Shown one piece after another: positions 1-6,608 of a stretch of DNA of 48,688 nt (its first letter is position 1; every line of letters starts with the position of its first letter). The position numbers and the translations under genes were made by a program. The notes under the pieces are model-generated. The model did no database searches and was not told the origin of the DNA. It worked only from the letters and a program-made list of their open reading frames with translations. The stretch comes from a virus, in the IMG/VR virus record IMGVR_UViG_3300042301_001415, positions 1 to 48,688 of that record, one strand, 5' to 3'.

Positions 1-107
1 GGGTTGTGGAAATTCATACTGTCTTGCATTTCTTCAATTACTAATAGAACCATTTCTCTTGCGTCTTCATAGCCAAGATAGTAGTCTGGTGTGTCTGGGG
101 TATCCAT
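1..107 (-). CDS. hypothetical protein, 3' part outside window
   Basis: The first 35 codons are visible (begins MDTPDTPDYYLGYEDAREM) and the frame stays open to the window edge. Start chosen because a purine-rich AAGAGAGAG lies about 7 nt upstream and the next gene ends 15 nt before it. Acidic, no recognised domain. Confidence 0.6.
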   Translation of the reverse strand, partial: MDTPDTPDYYLGYEDAREMVLLVIEEMQDSMNFHN

Positions 108-122
108 TGGGTTTTCTCTCTC

Positions 123-647
123 TTAGAAGTGGAAGTCTACATATACAAGATACCAGTTTTTCTCGCCTTTGTCAATGCTTTCTAGCATAAACTTTTGGCT
201 GACTGACTGGTTGTGCATATCAAAGAAATATGAGTTGTAGTTCCATTTACCTTGCAGCATATCAATCATCATACTGAGGTCGTATAGGTCTAGTGAGTAG
301 TCTGTGCTACCGTCATAACTATCTAACTTAGCATTGATGTCTACTGCTCTCTCGTCGTAGTATTTGCGGTAGCGATTGAACTCGTCTACACGAGACTGCA
401 TAGCCACAGCAACCTCACTAATAAACTTATCAGGCTCTTCCTCATATGAGATAGTCATGTTGTTGTCTTCTTCGTATTGGCTATCGGGATTGATGTTCCA
501 CCTGCCACCGCCTGTTACGAACCAGTCATACCAAGCATGAGATGAATAGTCGTTGTTACCCATTTCTTGTTCTAGGGTATACTTCACATCTCTAAAGGCT
601 TCGTCTTTGCTATCTGACTGAATGGCAATACGCTGCAATACATGCAT
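123..647 (-). CDS. hypothetical protein, 174 aa
   Basis: Acidic, Tyr-rich soluble protein (many Y/D residues, e.g. RYRKYYDERAVD near the middle); I do not recognise a family. Start preceded by AAGAGAAAGAAACCCTA, a leader shared with the next two upstream genes (CCCTAARAGAAAG), and by a consensus promoter at 679-707. No signal peptide or membrane segment. Function unknown. Confidence 0.75.
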   Translation of the reverse strand: MHVLQRIAIQSDSKDEAFRDVKYTLEQEMGNNDYSSHAWYDWFVTGGGRWNINPDSQYEEDNNMTISYEEEPDKFISEVAVAMQSRVDEFNRYRKYYDERAVDINAKLDSYDGSTDYSLDLYDLSMMIDMLQGKWNYNSYFFDMHNQSVSQKFMLESIDKGEKNWYLVYVDFHF

Positions 648-678
648 TAGGGTTTCTTTCTCTTAGGGTTATGTATCT

Positions 679-707
679 ATTTTACAGGATTAGGCGGTAG
701 GTGTCAA
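679..707 (-). promoter_or_regulatory. sigma70-type promoter
   Basis: On the minus strand TTGACA, 17-bp spacer, TAAAAT; drives the 174-aa gene. Confidence 0.75.
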
Positions 708-1211
708 GGCTTTCCAAGCATTTAGATAAGCCTCTTCGCTAGGAAGTTCATCAAGACTGAAAGTGATCGTGTCACCATTGAACCAAGAGATGAACTCTCG
801 TGTCTGAAAGTTTAGGGTGTATACACCTTCGCAGAATAGAGTGTCTTGTTCGAATGAACTCTCGTCCGATAGGGCAACATCTTCGTTAGAATAAACAATT
901 ACCTTGAGAATGTCTACGCCTGTGTCACGAGAGAGGCTTGGGTAGATAATGTGAAAGCCCTGATACTGGTCACGAGCCTCTGCCCACTTAGTGACCTCTT
1001 GAAATCTAAACCACATCTGGTCTAATTCTGCCTGCTCAATGAAACGGCACTTAGCCAATGCCACTTCAATCTTGTTTAGAATAGTAGGCTCTGCAATGAA
1101 GTCTAGCATTCGTGTTCCTGAATAGGTTGGATAACCATCCCATTGTCCGTATTGTGCTACTCGTAGTGTTCCGTCTTTATCAATTACTTTAGTGAGGTTG
1201 CGTGTTCCCAT
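690..1211 (-). CDS. conserved phage/bacterial protein, MGTR-QYGQWDGYP family
   Basis: Begins MGTRNLTKVIDKDGTLRVAQ and continues with YGQWDGYPTYSG. This N-terminal signature (MGTR.LT.V....G..KVAQYGQWDGYP) is one I know from many phages and some bacterial genomes, always uncharacterised; after it the family members diverge. 173 aa, no membrane segment. SD AAAGAAAGG-type before ATG and a consensus promoter at 1241-1269. Biochemical role unknown; family assignment is from pattern memory only. Confidence 0.85.
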   Translation of the reverse strand: MGTRNLTKVIDKDGTLRVAQYGQWDGYPTYSGTRMLDFIAEPTILNKIEVALAKCRFIEQAELDQMWFRFQEVTKWAEARDQYQGFHIIYPSLSRDTGVDILKVIVYSNEDVALSDESSFEQDTLFCEGVYTLNFQTREFISWFNGDTITFSLDELPSEEAYLNAWKALTPTA

Positions 1212-1240
1212 TATGGGCCTTTCTTTTAGGGTTATATATA

Positions 1241-1269
1241 ATTATCTCAAAAACTGGGGGATTTGTCAA
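1241..1269 (-). promoter_or_regulatory. sigma70-type promoter
   Basis: TTGACA, 17 bp, GATAAT on the minus strand, upstream of the MGTR gene. Confidence 0.75.
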
Positions 1270-1282
1270 GTGCTTCGTAATG

Positions 1283-1516
1283 CTAATTTCTAAATACGTT
1301 GTAGCCAGCCATGCCGATCAGGTCCACTGCATACCGTTGGGCCTTCATCCAGGCTGTCTCGCCAAAGAAGTACTTAGGCTTACCACCCGAGGGTACCACT
1401 TTGTAGTAGTCATAGAAGTTATCTGCCTCATAGACAGAGATGTTGTTAGTGTGGAAGAAACGTGTCCATGATGTTACTTCAGATACTTTAGGTTTCTTGT
1501 CTGCATATACTTGCAT
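1283..1516 (-). CDS. hypothetical protein, 77 aa
   Basis: Small basic/aromatic protein (MQVYADKKPKVSEVTSWTRF start; Phe/Tyr-rich centre). No recognised domain. Preceded by TAGAGAAAGAATAAC as SD and a consensus promoter at 1546-1574; resembles its two downstream neighbours only in its leader. Confidence 0.7.
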   Translation of the reverse strand: MQVYADKKPKVSEVTSWTRFFHTNNISVYEADNFYDYYKVVPSGGKPKYFFGETAWMKAQRYAVDLIGMAGYNVFRN

Positions 1517-1545
1517 GTTATTCTTTCTCTAGGGTTTATATATCT

Positions 1546-1574
1546 ATTATCCCATAATTCGGGGAAAAAGTCAA
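1546..1574 (-). promoter_or_regulatory. sigma70-type promoter
   Basis: TTGACT, 17 bp, GATAAT. Upstream lies a unit with two TTTACGA motifs and the dyad site at 1652. Confidence 0.7.
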
Positions 1575-1651
1575 TAGGTTCGTAAAGAATTCGGGAAAAT
1601 TAATAGGATCATCGTAAAGGTATTTTCATCTTTGTTTGTTTTGGGCCACAT

Positions 1652-1661
1652 GCATCGGTGC
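1652..1661. promoter_or_regulatory. dyad site GCATCGGTGC
   Basis: First of 14 copies of GCAYCGRTGC; followed by a small CC-TTTCG-GG hairpin read on the minus strand. Confidence 0.6.
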
Positions 1662-1678
1662 CCCGAAAGGATTCCTAC

Positions 1679-1801
1679 CTAGAGGAATTCAATCGGGTCT
1701 CGGTCTTGGAAGATTTCCTCAAAGTCAGCAAATGAATACTGCTCGGGGTTTGCGTAGTAGTCTTCCAACGCTTCACGAATCTCTTGTGCTTGCTCGTCCA
1801 T
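1679..1801 (-). CDS. hypothetical acidic microprotein, 40 aa
   Basis: Begins MDEQAQEIREALEDYYANPE; highly acidic and helical-looking. Its ATG shares one base with the TAA of the upstream 61-aa gene (TAATG), so translation is probably coupled. Last gene of an operon running 3044 to 1679. Function unknown. Confidence 0.7.
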   Translation of the reverse strand: MDEQAQEIREALEDYYANPEQYSFADFEEIFQDRDPIEFL

Positions 1802-1986
1802 TAGTTCTCCGTTTCTTCATACAAGTTGTCGATGTTCCATTCAACCTGTCCGTTTTTGTATTGTGGCTCGTGGTCTTCTGTGAAGTCGCCTTGTATTACA
1901 ATTGCTTTGGCTTCCTCAAGGCTGTCTGCCTCAATCTCATACCAGCCAGTTTGGTCTTCATAGAACGGCAGAATAAATTTTGCCAT
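1801..1986 (-). CDS. hypothetical protein, 61 aa
   Basis: MAKFILPFYEDQTGWYEIEA start followed by DSLEEAKAIV: a beta strand then the (S/T)xEEA helix typical of small phage proteins that modify nothing known. TAATG coupling on both sides. Same pattern (strand, then acidic helix) as the 59-aa and 51-aa genes upstream, suggesting paralogy within this operon. Confidence 0.75.
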   Translation of the reverse strand: MAKFILPFYEDQTGWYEIEADSLEEAKAIVIQGDFTEDHEPQYKNGQVEWNIDNLYEETEN

Positions 1987-2165
1987 TAGTCTTCCTCTTC
2001 CTCTTCTTCATCTTCCATTACCGCTTCAACATCAACAGAGTAAACTCCGTCATAGCCAAGTTCCTCTCCCCAAGCGGAGAATGCCATTTGCTCTGCTTCA
2101 TCTTCGCTACTTGCTTCAAGGTAGCCAGAGAAGTCCACACGAACCTCAACATAGTATTGTGCCAT
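1986..2165 (-). CDS. hypothetical acidic protein, 59 aa
   Basis: MAQYYVEVRVDFSGYLEASS followed by EDEAEQMA and an acidic tail of nine E/D residues. Too short for common ORF cut-offs but bounded by TAATG overlaps at both ends, which strongly supports it. Strand then xDEAE helix like its 61-aa neighbour. Function unknown. Confidence 0.78.
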   Translation of the reverse strand: MAQYYVEVRVDFSGYLEASSEDEAEQMAFSAWGEELGYDGVYSVDVEAVMEDEEEEEED

Positions 2166-2401
2166 TATTCCTCTTCCTCTTCTAGTTCTTCAATTATACT
2201 CATAGCCTCTGACATCCAAGCCCTGAAGAATTGTGATGACTCATCACCGAATGAATCATTGTTCATTAGATAGTTAGTTATATCTTCAAATTCATCTGCA
2301 AAGTATGGCGTGTACTCCTGAACCATGTACTGAAATACAATTGGTTCATCTAGTTTGTGATTGCGTTGTAGTTGGTCGATCAATTCTGCTACCGTTGCCA
2401 T
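2165..2401 (-). CDS. hypothetical acidic protein, 78 aa
   Basis: MATVAELIDQLQRNHKLDEP start, which resembles the common phage opening M.TV.ELI..L...p.d.pV (a short helix then strand), and an EELEEEEE tail. TAATG overlaps both neighbours. Unknown function. Confidence 0.78.
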   Translation of the reverse strand: MATVAELIDQLQRNHKLDEPIVFQYMVQEYTPYFADEFEDITNYLMNNDSFGDESSQFFRAWMSEAMSIIEELEEEEE

Positions 2402-2556
2402 TAGAGTGCCTCGCTTCCGTAAACCTCAAAGTCCTCTTCGAACAAATCCCAGTCGCCATTCTCTTCTGCTTCTGCGATTGCTTCGTCAAGGTTCGTTGCC
2501 ATAAGTGTCTGGGTAAAGTAAGTGGTGTATCTCTTGACTACTACAAATTCTTTCAT
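2401..2556 (-). CDS. hypothetical protein, 51 aa
   Basis: MKEFVVVKRYTTYFTQTLMA then TNLDEAIAEAEENGDW: beta strands plus DEA helix, same architecture as the 61- and 59-aa genes of this operon. TAATG overlaps at both ends. Confidence 0.75.
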   Translation of the reverse strand: MKEFVVVKRYTTYFTQTLMATNLDEAIAEAEENGDWDLFEEDFEVYGSEAL

Positions 2557-2735
2557 TAGTTATCCTCTTCTAGTTCTTCAATCTCTACGCTGTCTAGCAT
2601 TTCCTCGTGAATCAGAACAGGGGCAGACAAGCCCTTGCCCTGATTGAACATCTCCCAAGCGGTGTCTTCGTCTGGTGCTTCTAGTTCTACTGTATACGAT
2701 TTTTCGTAGTCGTATGTGATTTGGTATTTAGGCAT
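2556..2735 (-). CDS. hypothetical acidic protein, 59 aa
   Basis: MPKYQITYDYEKSYTVELEA then PDEDTAWEMF, acidic C-terminus EELEEDN. Another strand-plus-acidic-helix member of the operon. Starts 8 nt inside the end of the upstream 39-aa gene. Confidence 0.75.
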   Translation of the reverse strand: MPKYQITYDYEKSYTVELEAPDEDTAWEMFNQGKGLSAPVLIHEEMLDSVEIEELEEDN

Positions 2736-2847
2736 AGTCTTCCTCTTCGTCTAGTGGTTGAAACATCATTGACGCTTTGATTAGTGTGTCGTATTCCCAA
2801 GTGCGAATTACTTCCCACATCTGCGGTGTTAGTTTGTCTAGGTTCAC
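2728..2847 (-). CDS. hypothetical microprotein, 39 aa, GTG start
   Basis: VNLDKLTPQMWEVIRTWEYD followed by an acidic tail. GTG chosen because AAAGGA lies 7 nt upstream; it overlaps the end of the 66-aa gene by 4 nt (GTGA) and the start of the 59-aa gene by 8 nt. Unknown. Confidence 0.65.
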   Translation of the reverse strand: MNLDKLTPQMWEVIRTWEYDTLIKASMMFQPLDEEEDYA

Positions 2848-3044
2848 TTGTATTTCCTTTTCCTGATTATTCTCTTGACCCAATTGTCGTTTGCCATTGC
2901 TTCTATTCTGTCTAGTTTATCAATGACCTCTGACATTATGTCCTTGACATACCATTCGTCTACATTGCCGTCTAGGTTCATCCACTCGGTATGTAGTTCT
3001 TCACTTGCCATACCAGCATACTTAGCAATCCTTTTACTCTTCAT
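2844..3044 (-). CDS. hypothetical basic protein, 66 aa
   Basis: Starts MKSKRIAKYAGMASEELHTE and ends with the basic RIIRKRKYK, unlike its acidic neighbours. The frame is open further upstream, but that part overlaps the 64-aa gene; the ATG at 3044 gives an 11-nt overlap with that gene, with AGGTGA just before it. Function unknown. Confidence 0.65.
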   Translation of the reverse strand: MKSKRIAKYAGMASEELHTEWMNLDGNVDEWYVKDIMSEVIDKLDRIEAMANDNWVKRIIRKRKYK

Positions 3045-3228
3045 CTTCACCTGCTGGTGCGTGTCCGTTGAGAATGATGTAGGCAGAACGCAAGCCAAAG
3101 TAATAACCTTCGGCTTCTCCACGCTCAATGGAAAGCATAGCGTCGCTGTATCCACCATCCGCTTCTTGCTGTGCGATTTCATCCCAAGCGGTCTTGGCTT
3201 CTTTGATTTTCTCTATTAGTTCATTCAT
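3034..3228 (-). CDS. conserved phage protein, 64 aa, leaderless
   Basis: MNELIEKIKEAKTAWDEIAQ then QEADGGYSDAM...EGYY: a helical small protein type I have seen in actinophages, function unknown. The frame extends upstream (to give MSVGKDTI) but that part is the promoter box; the ATG at 3228 lies 7 nt after the TACAAT -10, so the mRNA is probably leaderless. Confidence 0.75.
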   Translation of the reverse strand: MNELIEKIKEAKTAWDEIAQQEADGGYSDAMLSIERGEAEGYYFGLRSAYIILNGHAPAGEDEE

Positions 3229-3235
3229 AGTGTCT

Positions 3236-3259
3236 ATTGTATCCTTACCCACCGACATT
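3236..3259 (-). promoter_or_regulatory. box promoter (AATGTC-N12-TACAAT)
   Basis: Drives the leaderless 64-aa gene; box and spacer are the last codons of the upstream 56-aa gene (Asn-Val-Gly-Gly-stop). Confidence 0.75.
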
Positions 3260-3415
3260 GATTAGGCGGTCTTTGCCAATAACGAAGTTGTGTTCCTGGC
3301 GTAGAATCAGGTCAATTGTGGCCTGGCGTTCCTCAAGGGTAGCGATAGCAGTCTCTAGTCCCTTGTATTCCTCAATGTATTCTGCGATTACATCTTCATT
3401 TACATAGTCATTCAT
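3245..3415 (-). CDS. hypothetical protein, 56 aa
   Basis: MNDYVNEDVIAEYIEEYKGL followed by ETAIATLEERQATIDLIL, an amphipathic helical pair, ending INVGG. Stop lies inside the next promoter. GAGAGG upstream; overlaps the end of the 35-aa gene by 8 nt. Confidence 0.72.
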   Translation of the reverse strand: MNDYVNEDVIAEYIEEYKGLETAIATLEERQATIDLILRQEHNFVIGKDRLINVGG

Positions 3416-3515
3416 TGTTCATTGCCTCTCTTAGTTGTTCGTCTGTTAGTGATTCAATTGTATCAAGACCCTCCGACACTATAAGTTCGATCAGTCTGCG
3501 GTATTCATCAAGCAT
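3408..3515 (-). CDS. hypothetical microprotein, 35 aa
   Basis: MLDEYRRLIELIVSEGLDTI then ESLTDEQLREAMNNE; reads like a single amphipathic helix pair. Overlaps neighbours by 8 nt on both sides. Carries the 3457-3480 box promoter within its coding sequence. Confidence 0.65.
   Translation of the reverse strand: MLDEYRRLIELIVSEGLDTIESLTDEQLREAMNNE
3457..3480 (-). promoter_or_regulatory. box promoter (AGTGTC-N12-TACAAT)
   Basis: Inside the 35-aa gene; would drive the 56-aa gene. Confidence 0.6.
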
Positions 3516-3735
3516 CCGTTACCTCCACATCAATCCAGTCCCAAAGGTATTTCTGGTTATGAAAATCTGTTAGCATTTCATACAGTTCATCACGAACCAG
3601 AGTTCTTAGTTCCTCTGGCGTTCTGTGATTATCTTTTATTTCATCTTCGTCATAAATATCAAAGTCACCCTCTAGCAACCCATTTTCGTCAGGGTAGATG
3701 GTGTATTGAATTGTTGCTCTGTATACCTTAGCCAT
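3508..3735 (-). CDS. hypothetical acidic protein, 75 aa
   Basis: MAKVYRATIQYTIYPDENGL then an acidic loop, RTPEELRTLVRDELYEMLTD helix and a final strand WIDVEVTDA: a beta-alpha-beta layout like the 61-aa gene family downstream. Overlaps the zinc-ribbon gene upstream by 8 nt. Confidence 0.75.
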   Translation of the reverse strand: MAKVYRATIQYTIYPDENGLLEGDFDIYDEDEIKDNHRTPEELRTLVRDELYEMLTDFHNQKYLWDWIDVEVTDA

Positions 3736-3898
3736 TATTCTCCTTTATATAAACAATGTCGCCTGTGTCTTCGTTGTATTGCATCTCACAACCATCGGGA
3801 CAATATTCACCATTGCCCTCACAGATTGAACAGAATGAATTACAATCGAAACTGCCCTCATGGTTGGGGCATTCTAAGTGTTCGTGTGTGCATATCAT
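3728..3898 (-). CDS. Cys-rich zinc-binding-type microprotein, 56 aa, leaderless
   Basis: Starts MICTHEHLECPNHEGSFDCN; C3, H5, H7, C10, H13 plus CSIC and CPDGC give enough ligands for two zinc sites. The ATG at 3898 is 7 nt after TATAAT; a more upstream ATG overlaps the -10 itself and cannot be transcribed. Zinc binding is inferred from Cys/His spacing. Confidence 0.72.
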   Translation of the reverse strand: MICTHEHLECPNHEGSFDCNSFCSICEGNGEYCPDGCEMQYNEDTGDIVYIKENNG

Positions 3899-3905
3899 AG
3901 TGTCC

Positions 3906-3929
3906 ATTATAGGACTACCCACTGACATT
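3906..3929 (-). promoter_or_regulatory. box promoter (AATGTC-N12-TATAAT)
   Basis: Drives the 56-aa Cys-rich gene; overlaps the stop of the 37-aa zinc ribbon gene. Confidence 0.8.
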
Positions 3930-4028
3930 GGCACAATCAAGGCAGCCAAAAAATTCCAACAATGCGTCTGCTGGATTATCGCTGGTAAAGTCGCAGGTAT
4001 TACATTTGTAAATAGTCTTGTTAGTCAA
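3915..4028 (-). CDS. zinc-ribbon microprotein, 37 aa, TTG start
   Basis: Reading TTG as start gives MTNKTIYKCNTCDFTSDNPA ... FGCLDCANVSG, with CNTC and CLDC knuckles 16 residues apart, a minimal zinc ribbon. Overlaps the end of the 68-aa gene by 8 nt; its last codons (Asn-Val-Ser-Gly) are the promoter box of the next gene. The TTG start is the weak point. Confidence 0.55.
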   Translation of the reverse strand: MTNKTIYKCNTCDFTSDNPADALLEFFGCLDCANVSG

Positions 4029-4227
4029 GTTCATCAACTCCATAGATAGTAGGGATTAGGTTGCTTGGAACGCCAAGCATTCTTAGGACAGATTGGCTTC
4101 GTTCGATACAACCTTGTAGATAATCTCCAAAGCCATCGCTGTCGCCATCGTGTTCGATTTGTCGGGGTATCATATCTTGGATATCAGCAATAAGGTATGC
4201 GATAATCTCTTCATTAGTTTTCTTCAT
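4021..4227 (-). CDS. hypothetical protein, 68 aa, leaderless
   Basis: MKKTNEEIIAYLIADIQDMI helical start, C-terminus ends IYGVDELD. ATG is 7 nt after TATAAT with no SD in between, so leaderless. Unknown function. Confidence 0.75.
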   Translation of the reverse strand: MKKTNEEIIAYLIADIQDMIPRQIEHDGDSDGFGDYLQGCIERSQSVLRMLGVPSNLIPTIYGVDELD

Positions 4228-4234
4228 AGCCTCT

Positions 4235-4258
4235 ATTATACAGACCCCCACTGACATT
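4235..4258 (-). promoter_or_regulatory. box promoter (AATGTC-N12-TATAAT)
   Basis: Drives the 68-aa gene; TTCCCCCAAA and TTACGAAG elements lie just upstream. Confidence 0.8.
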
Positions 4259-4327
4259 GTAAATATTTGGGGGAAAAATAATGATCTTCGTAATCAAAAT
4301 ATTATGTCTAATAGTATTATGTCAAGT

Positions 4328-4337
4328 GCGTCGATGC
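4328..4337. promoter_or_regulatory. degenerate dyad site
   Basis: GCGTCGATGC, two mismatches to the GCACCGATGC form, in the usual position upstream of a box promoter. Confidence 0.4.
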
Positions 4338-4362
4338 CGATCCCTGCCTACCCTGGCAATAG

Positions 4363-4389
4363 AAAAACCCCTACCGTTTCCAGTAGGGG
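4363..4389 (-). terminator. intrinsic terminator
   Basis: Minus-strand CCCCTAC...GTAGGGG perfect 7-bp stem (with a further TG/CG) and TTTTT, 17 nt after the DUF932 stop. Confidence 0.85.
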
Positions 4390-4405
4390 CTAATCTATTT
4401 TTATG

Positions 4406-5422
4406 CTACGCCATTACGCTTTGCACAATTTTCATCAAGCGGTTTTTCTCTGCGTTGATTACAGGGTCAAAGCCACTTGCACTTGCATAAATGCTTTCGT
4501 TGTTTCCACCACGAGCATTGCGATACCAATCCAAACGCTCTGTTAGTGCATTGAACGCACCCCAAGCAGTTCCGCTGATTGTGTTGTTGTATTGACCAAT
4601 GTAAATGTCGTGCAACAAATCAATCTTGCCTGTGTGCTTCTTGATTGAACCCTTAGCGTCTTTCTCTGGTGCAGGGTAAGCGAGTTCGACAATCTTTGCA
4701 AACTGTGCATCTGTGATTTCAGTTTCAATCATCTTGTTTGCAATGAGAGAAAACTCGTCAATGTATTTGTGAGCAAGACCTAGTGCTTCACGAGCAACCG
4801 CAATTTTTCCTTCGGCTGTCTGTGTGTGTCTAATCTTGAAAGATTGCTTCGCTGCGTTCTTACCCTTGAATGATGATAGTGCAAGGTTGAGAGTGTTTGC
4901 ACATACAACACGAACAGGTGTAATGCTTGCCTGAATTGCAATCGAACCATCGTGGCTTGTGTTGATGAGCAGGTAGTTATCAATCTTGTCTGCACGACCA
5001 TTAGGGTCAAGAGTAATGCTGTCTTGCAATGCAATCGAACCAAACACTACACGCCCACCCTTGATTGAACCAGCAGTTTCCCAACGACCACCGCCATCAA
5101 GAATGTTGTCGCCAAATGAAAACAACTCTTCGTTTTGCAATGGCACATAACGCTCACCAACAATTCCTAGAACATCATTCTTAGCGTTGTCGAATGGGTT
5201 AGTGCGAGTTACGAACGAGTAAGACTTGTCGCTCTCAAATGTTTCTGGGATTACAACATCTTCAAGACGAACATTCCAATTGTCTAGGTGTGCAAGTTCC
5301 AACATCTGTTGGGTGTTTACTTCATCTTGAAATACAGTTCCAAGATTGTGCCAAGCAGGTTGGCGTAGAGAAGCGAAAGACGCTTCGCCTGTTGCTTCGT
5401 TTATTTCTAATTCGTGAGCCAT
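4406..5422 (-). CDS. DUF932 / TIGR03299 phage-plasmid protein
   Basis: 338 aa, opens MAHELEINEATGEASFASLR then QPAWHNLGTVF, the hallmark of the DUF932 (TIGR03299, phage/plasmid-related) family; typical length 310-350 aa. Middle part has the SITPVRVVCANTLNLAL motif conserved in the family. The molecular function is not established. ATG at 5422 chosen because AAAGGTG is 6 nt upstream and family members begin here; 49 upstream in-frame codons cover the promoter. Strong terminator follows, so it is a single-gene transcript and probably one of the most expressed leftward genes. Confidence 0.9.
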   Translation of the reverse strand: MAHELEINEATGEASFASLRQPAWHNLGTVFQDEVNTQQMLELAHLDNWNVRLEDVVIPETFESDKSYSFVTRTNPFDNAKNDVLGIVGERYVPLQNEELFSFGDNILDGGGRWETAGSIKGGRVVFGSIALQDSITLDPNGRADKIDNYLLINTSHDGSIAIQASITPVRVVCANTLNLALSSFKGKNAAKQSFKIRHTQTAEGKIAVAREALGLAHKYIDEFSLIANKMIETEITDAQFAKIVELAYPAPEKDAKGSIKKHTGKIDLLHDIYIGQYNNTISGTAWGAFNALTERLDWYRNARGGNNESIYASASGFDPVINAEKNRLMKIVQSVMA

Positions 5423-5462
5423 AAGGTTCACCTTTCTATTTGTAGGGATTTCTAATAAGTCT

Positions 5463-5491
5463 ATTTTACAGGATACCACCGACAAAGTCAA
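5463..5491 (-). promoter_or_regulatory. hybrid promoter (TTGACT -35 plus TTTGTC box)
   Basis: TTGACT-17-TAAAAT, and also TTTGTC-12-TAAAAT: the only leftward promoter with both element types. Drives the DUF932 gene. Confidence 0.75.
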
Positions 5492-5553
5492 TAGATTTTG
5501 GGAAACATTTCGGGGACTTCGTAAAGGTGTTCGTAAACTGATCTGGGGAAAAG

Positions 5554-5562
5554 TTATCCACA
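5554..5562 (+). other. perfect DnaA-box sequence
   Basis: TTATCCACA matches the bacterial DnaA box. Only one perfect copy seen, so an origin is not supported by this alone. Confidence 0.35.
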
Positions 5563-5565
5563 GGG

Positions 5566-5575
5566 GCATCGGTGC
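5566..5575. promoter_or_regulatory. dyad site GCATCGGTGC
   Basis: Between the end of the 158-aa gene and the hybrid promoter; two TTTACGAA motifs at about 5517-5537. Confidence 0.6.
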
Positions 5576-5624
5576 GGTTGGTGGGCCAGTTTGTCATCAT
5601 GGCCCAGGATGTTAGCGTCCCCTG

Positions 5625-6101
5625 CTAAATTTCTTCTATCGAAACATCAGTGTCGTCTACTTCAAAGTCAGTTCCGCCAATGTCGTTTAGGGTTATGTCT
5701 AGGTCGTATTCGCTTAGTTCGATTTCTTCACCAAACGGAGCAGACACAGAAACTCTCCAACGACCAACAATCTCAAACTCTTTTACATTTTCAAGAGTAA
5801 TGCCCATTTCGTGAGCAAGTTCGACAAACACTTCGCTCGTTGCTCCGTGGTCTTGTGCGTAAGTGCGAAGAACATTTTCCAACTTTACCTTGTAGTGAGC
5901 AAACTCGCTGTATACAGAATAGTAGCGTTGCTGTGTTTCGCCAACATTTACTCTGTGCTGCTCGTTCTCAACTTTTAGTTTCTCGTTCTCGGTTGTGAGA
6001 GTAGCAATCTGCTCATACAACTTAGAGAGAACAGGGTGGGTGCTTTCAGGGGTAGCGATGTTGAAATCAACAGTGCCGTATTCGTTTTCGTATTCGTTCA
6101 T
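5625..6101 (-). CDS. hypothetical coiled-coil protein, 158 aa
   Basis: Residues about 25-60 (LYEQIATLTTENEKLKVENE) form a clear coiled coil; the C-terminal half is a beta-rich acidic domain (SVSAPFGEEIELSEYDLDIT). No family recognised. SD AAAGGA 6-7 nt before ATG; box promoter at 6126-6149. A TGGGCCA/TGGCCCA hairpin lies just after the stop. Confidence 0.78.
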   Translation of the reverse strand: MNEYENEYGTVDFNIATPESTHPVLSKLYEQIATLTTENEKLKVENEQHRVNVGETQQRYYSVYSEFAHYKVKLENVLRTYAQDHGATSEVFVELAHEMGITLENVKEFEIVGRWRVSVSAPFGEEIELSEYDLDITLNDIGGTDFEVDDTDVSIEEI

Positions 6102-6125
6102 TATTATCCTTTGTTAGTTAGTTCA

Positions 6126-6149
6126 ATTATACAGGGGGGCACTGACATT
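6126..6149 (-). promoter_or_regulatory. box promoter (AATGTC-N12-TATAAT)
   Basis: Drives the 158-aa coiled-coil gene, with an SD-bearing leader. Confidence 0.8.
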
Positions 6150-6285
6150 ACTCTATGTCGCCATTCATTATTGCTTGTGCCATCTCTAAGCCCTTTAGGT
6201 ACATTAGGGCTGGCAGGTTGTCGTGCTCTTGGTATCTCTGCTGTGCTTGCTTTATCTCGTCTGCAAGTATTTCCATAGGGGTCAT
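6148..6285 (-). CDS. hypothetical protein, 45 aa
   Basis: MTPMEILADEIKQAQQRYQE then LPALMYLKGLEMAQAIM: two amphipathic helices. ATGA overlap with the 91-aa gene upstream shows coupling. Ends in the next promoter box. Confidence 0.7.
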   Translation of the reverse strand: MTPMEILADEIKQAQQRYQEHDNLPALMYLKGLEMAQAIMNGDIE

Positions 6286-6557
6286 AGTTCCACAACCTTT
6301 TCGATACCGAAATCGTGTGCCAAATCTTCTAGGCTGTCGCTGTGGAAAATACCCTTGTCTATCTGCTTGTGAATGTCTGCTGGAATAATAGGCTCGTCAT
6401 TCTCGTCATACTCGTATTCGACACCTGCGTATTCAGCAATTTCTAGTAGAACATTTGGGTCAGTAATCTTGGCGGTATCAAGAATGTAAAGTTTGGTAGT
6501 CATAGTTTCGTCTACGCTCCACCAATCGCCATTCTCGTTTGCGATAATAATTGCCAT
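6282..6557 (-). CDS. hypothetical acidic protein, 91 aa
   Basis: MAIIIANENGDWWSVDETMT start; strand-rich N-terminus, acidic middle (EYEYDENDEP), helical C-terminus. SD AAAGGAAACTA before ATG. Unknown. Confidence 0.78.
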   Translation of the reverse strand: MAIIIANENGDWWSVDETMTTKLYILDTAKITDPNVLLEIAEYAGVEYEYDENDEPIIPADIHKQIDKGIFHSDSLEDLAHDFGIEKVVEL

Positions 6558-6584
6558 TAGTTTCCTTTCTTAGTTGTGTGTCTA

Positions 6585-6608
6585 ATTATACAGGTAGGGT
6601 AAGACATT
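6585..6608 (-). promoter_or_regulatory. box promoter (AATGTC-N12-TATAAT)
   Basis: Drives the 91-aa/45-aa pair. Confidence 0.8.

Noticed and set aside
690-707. L5-type stoperator (GGTAGGTGTCAAGG)
   Set aside because: Resembles the mycobacteriophage L5 site but is explained by the TTGACA -35 of the promoter; not repeated elsewhere in that form.
3228-3258. N-terminal extensions beginning MSVG on several leftward genes (also 3898-3949, 4227-4257)
   Set aside because: MSVG is the translation of the AATGTCGGTGGG-like promoter box; these codons lie upstream of the -10 and are not transcribed with the gene.
4543-5043. Long minus-strand frames inside the DUF932 gene
   Set aside because: They overlap the recognised DUF932 frame and have Leu/Arg/Thr-rich shadow composition.
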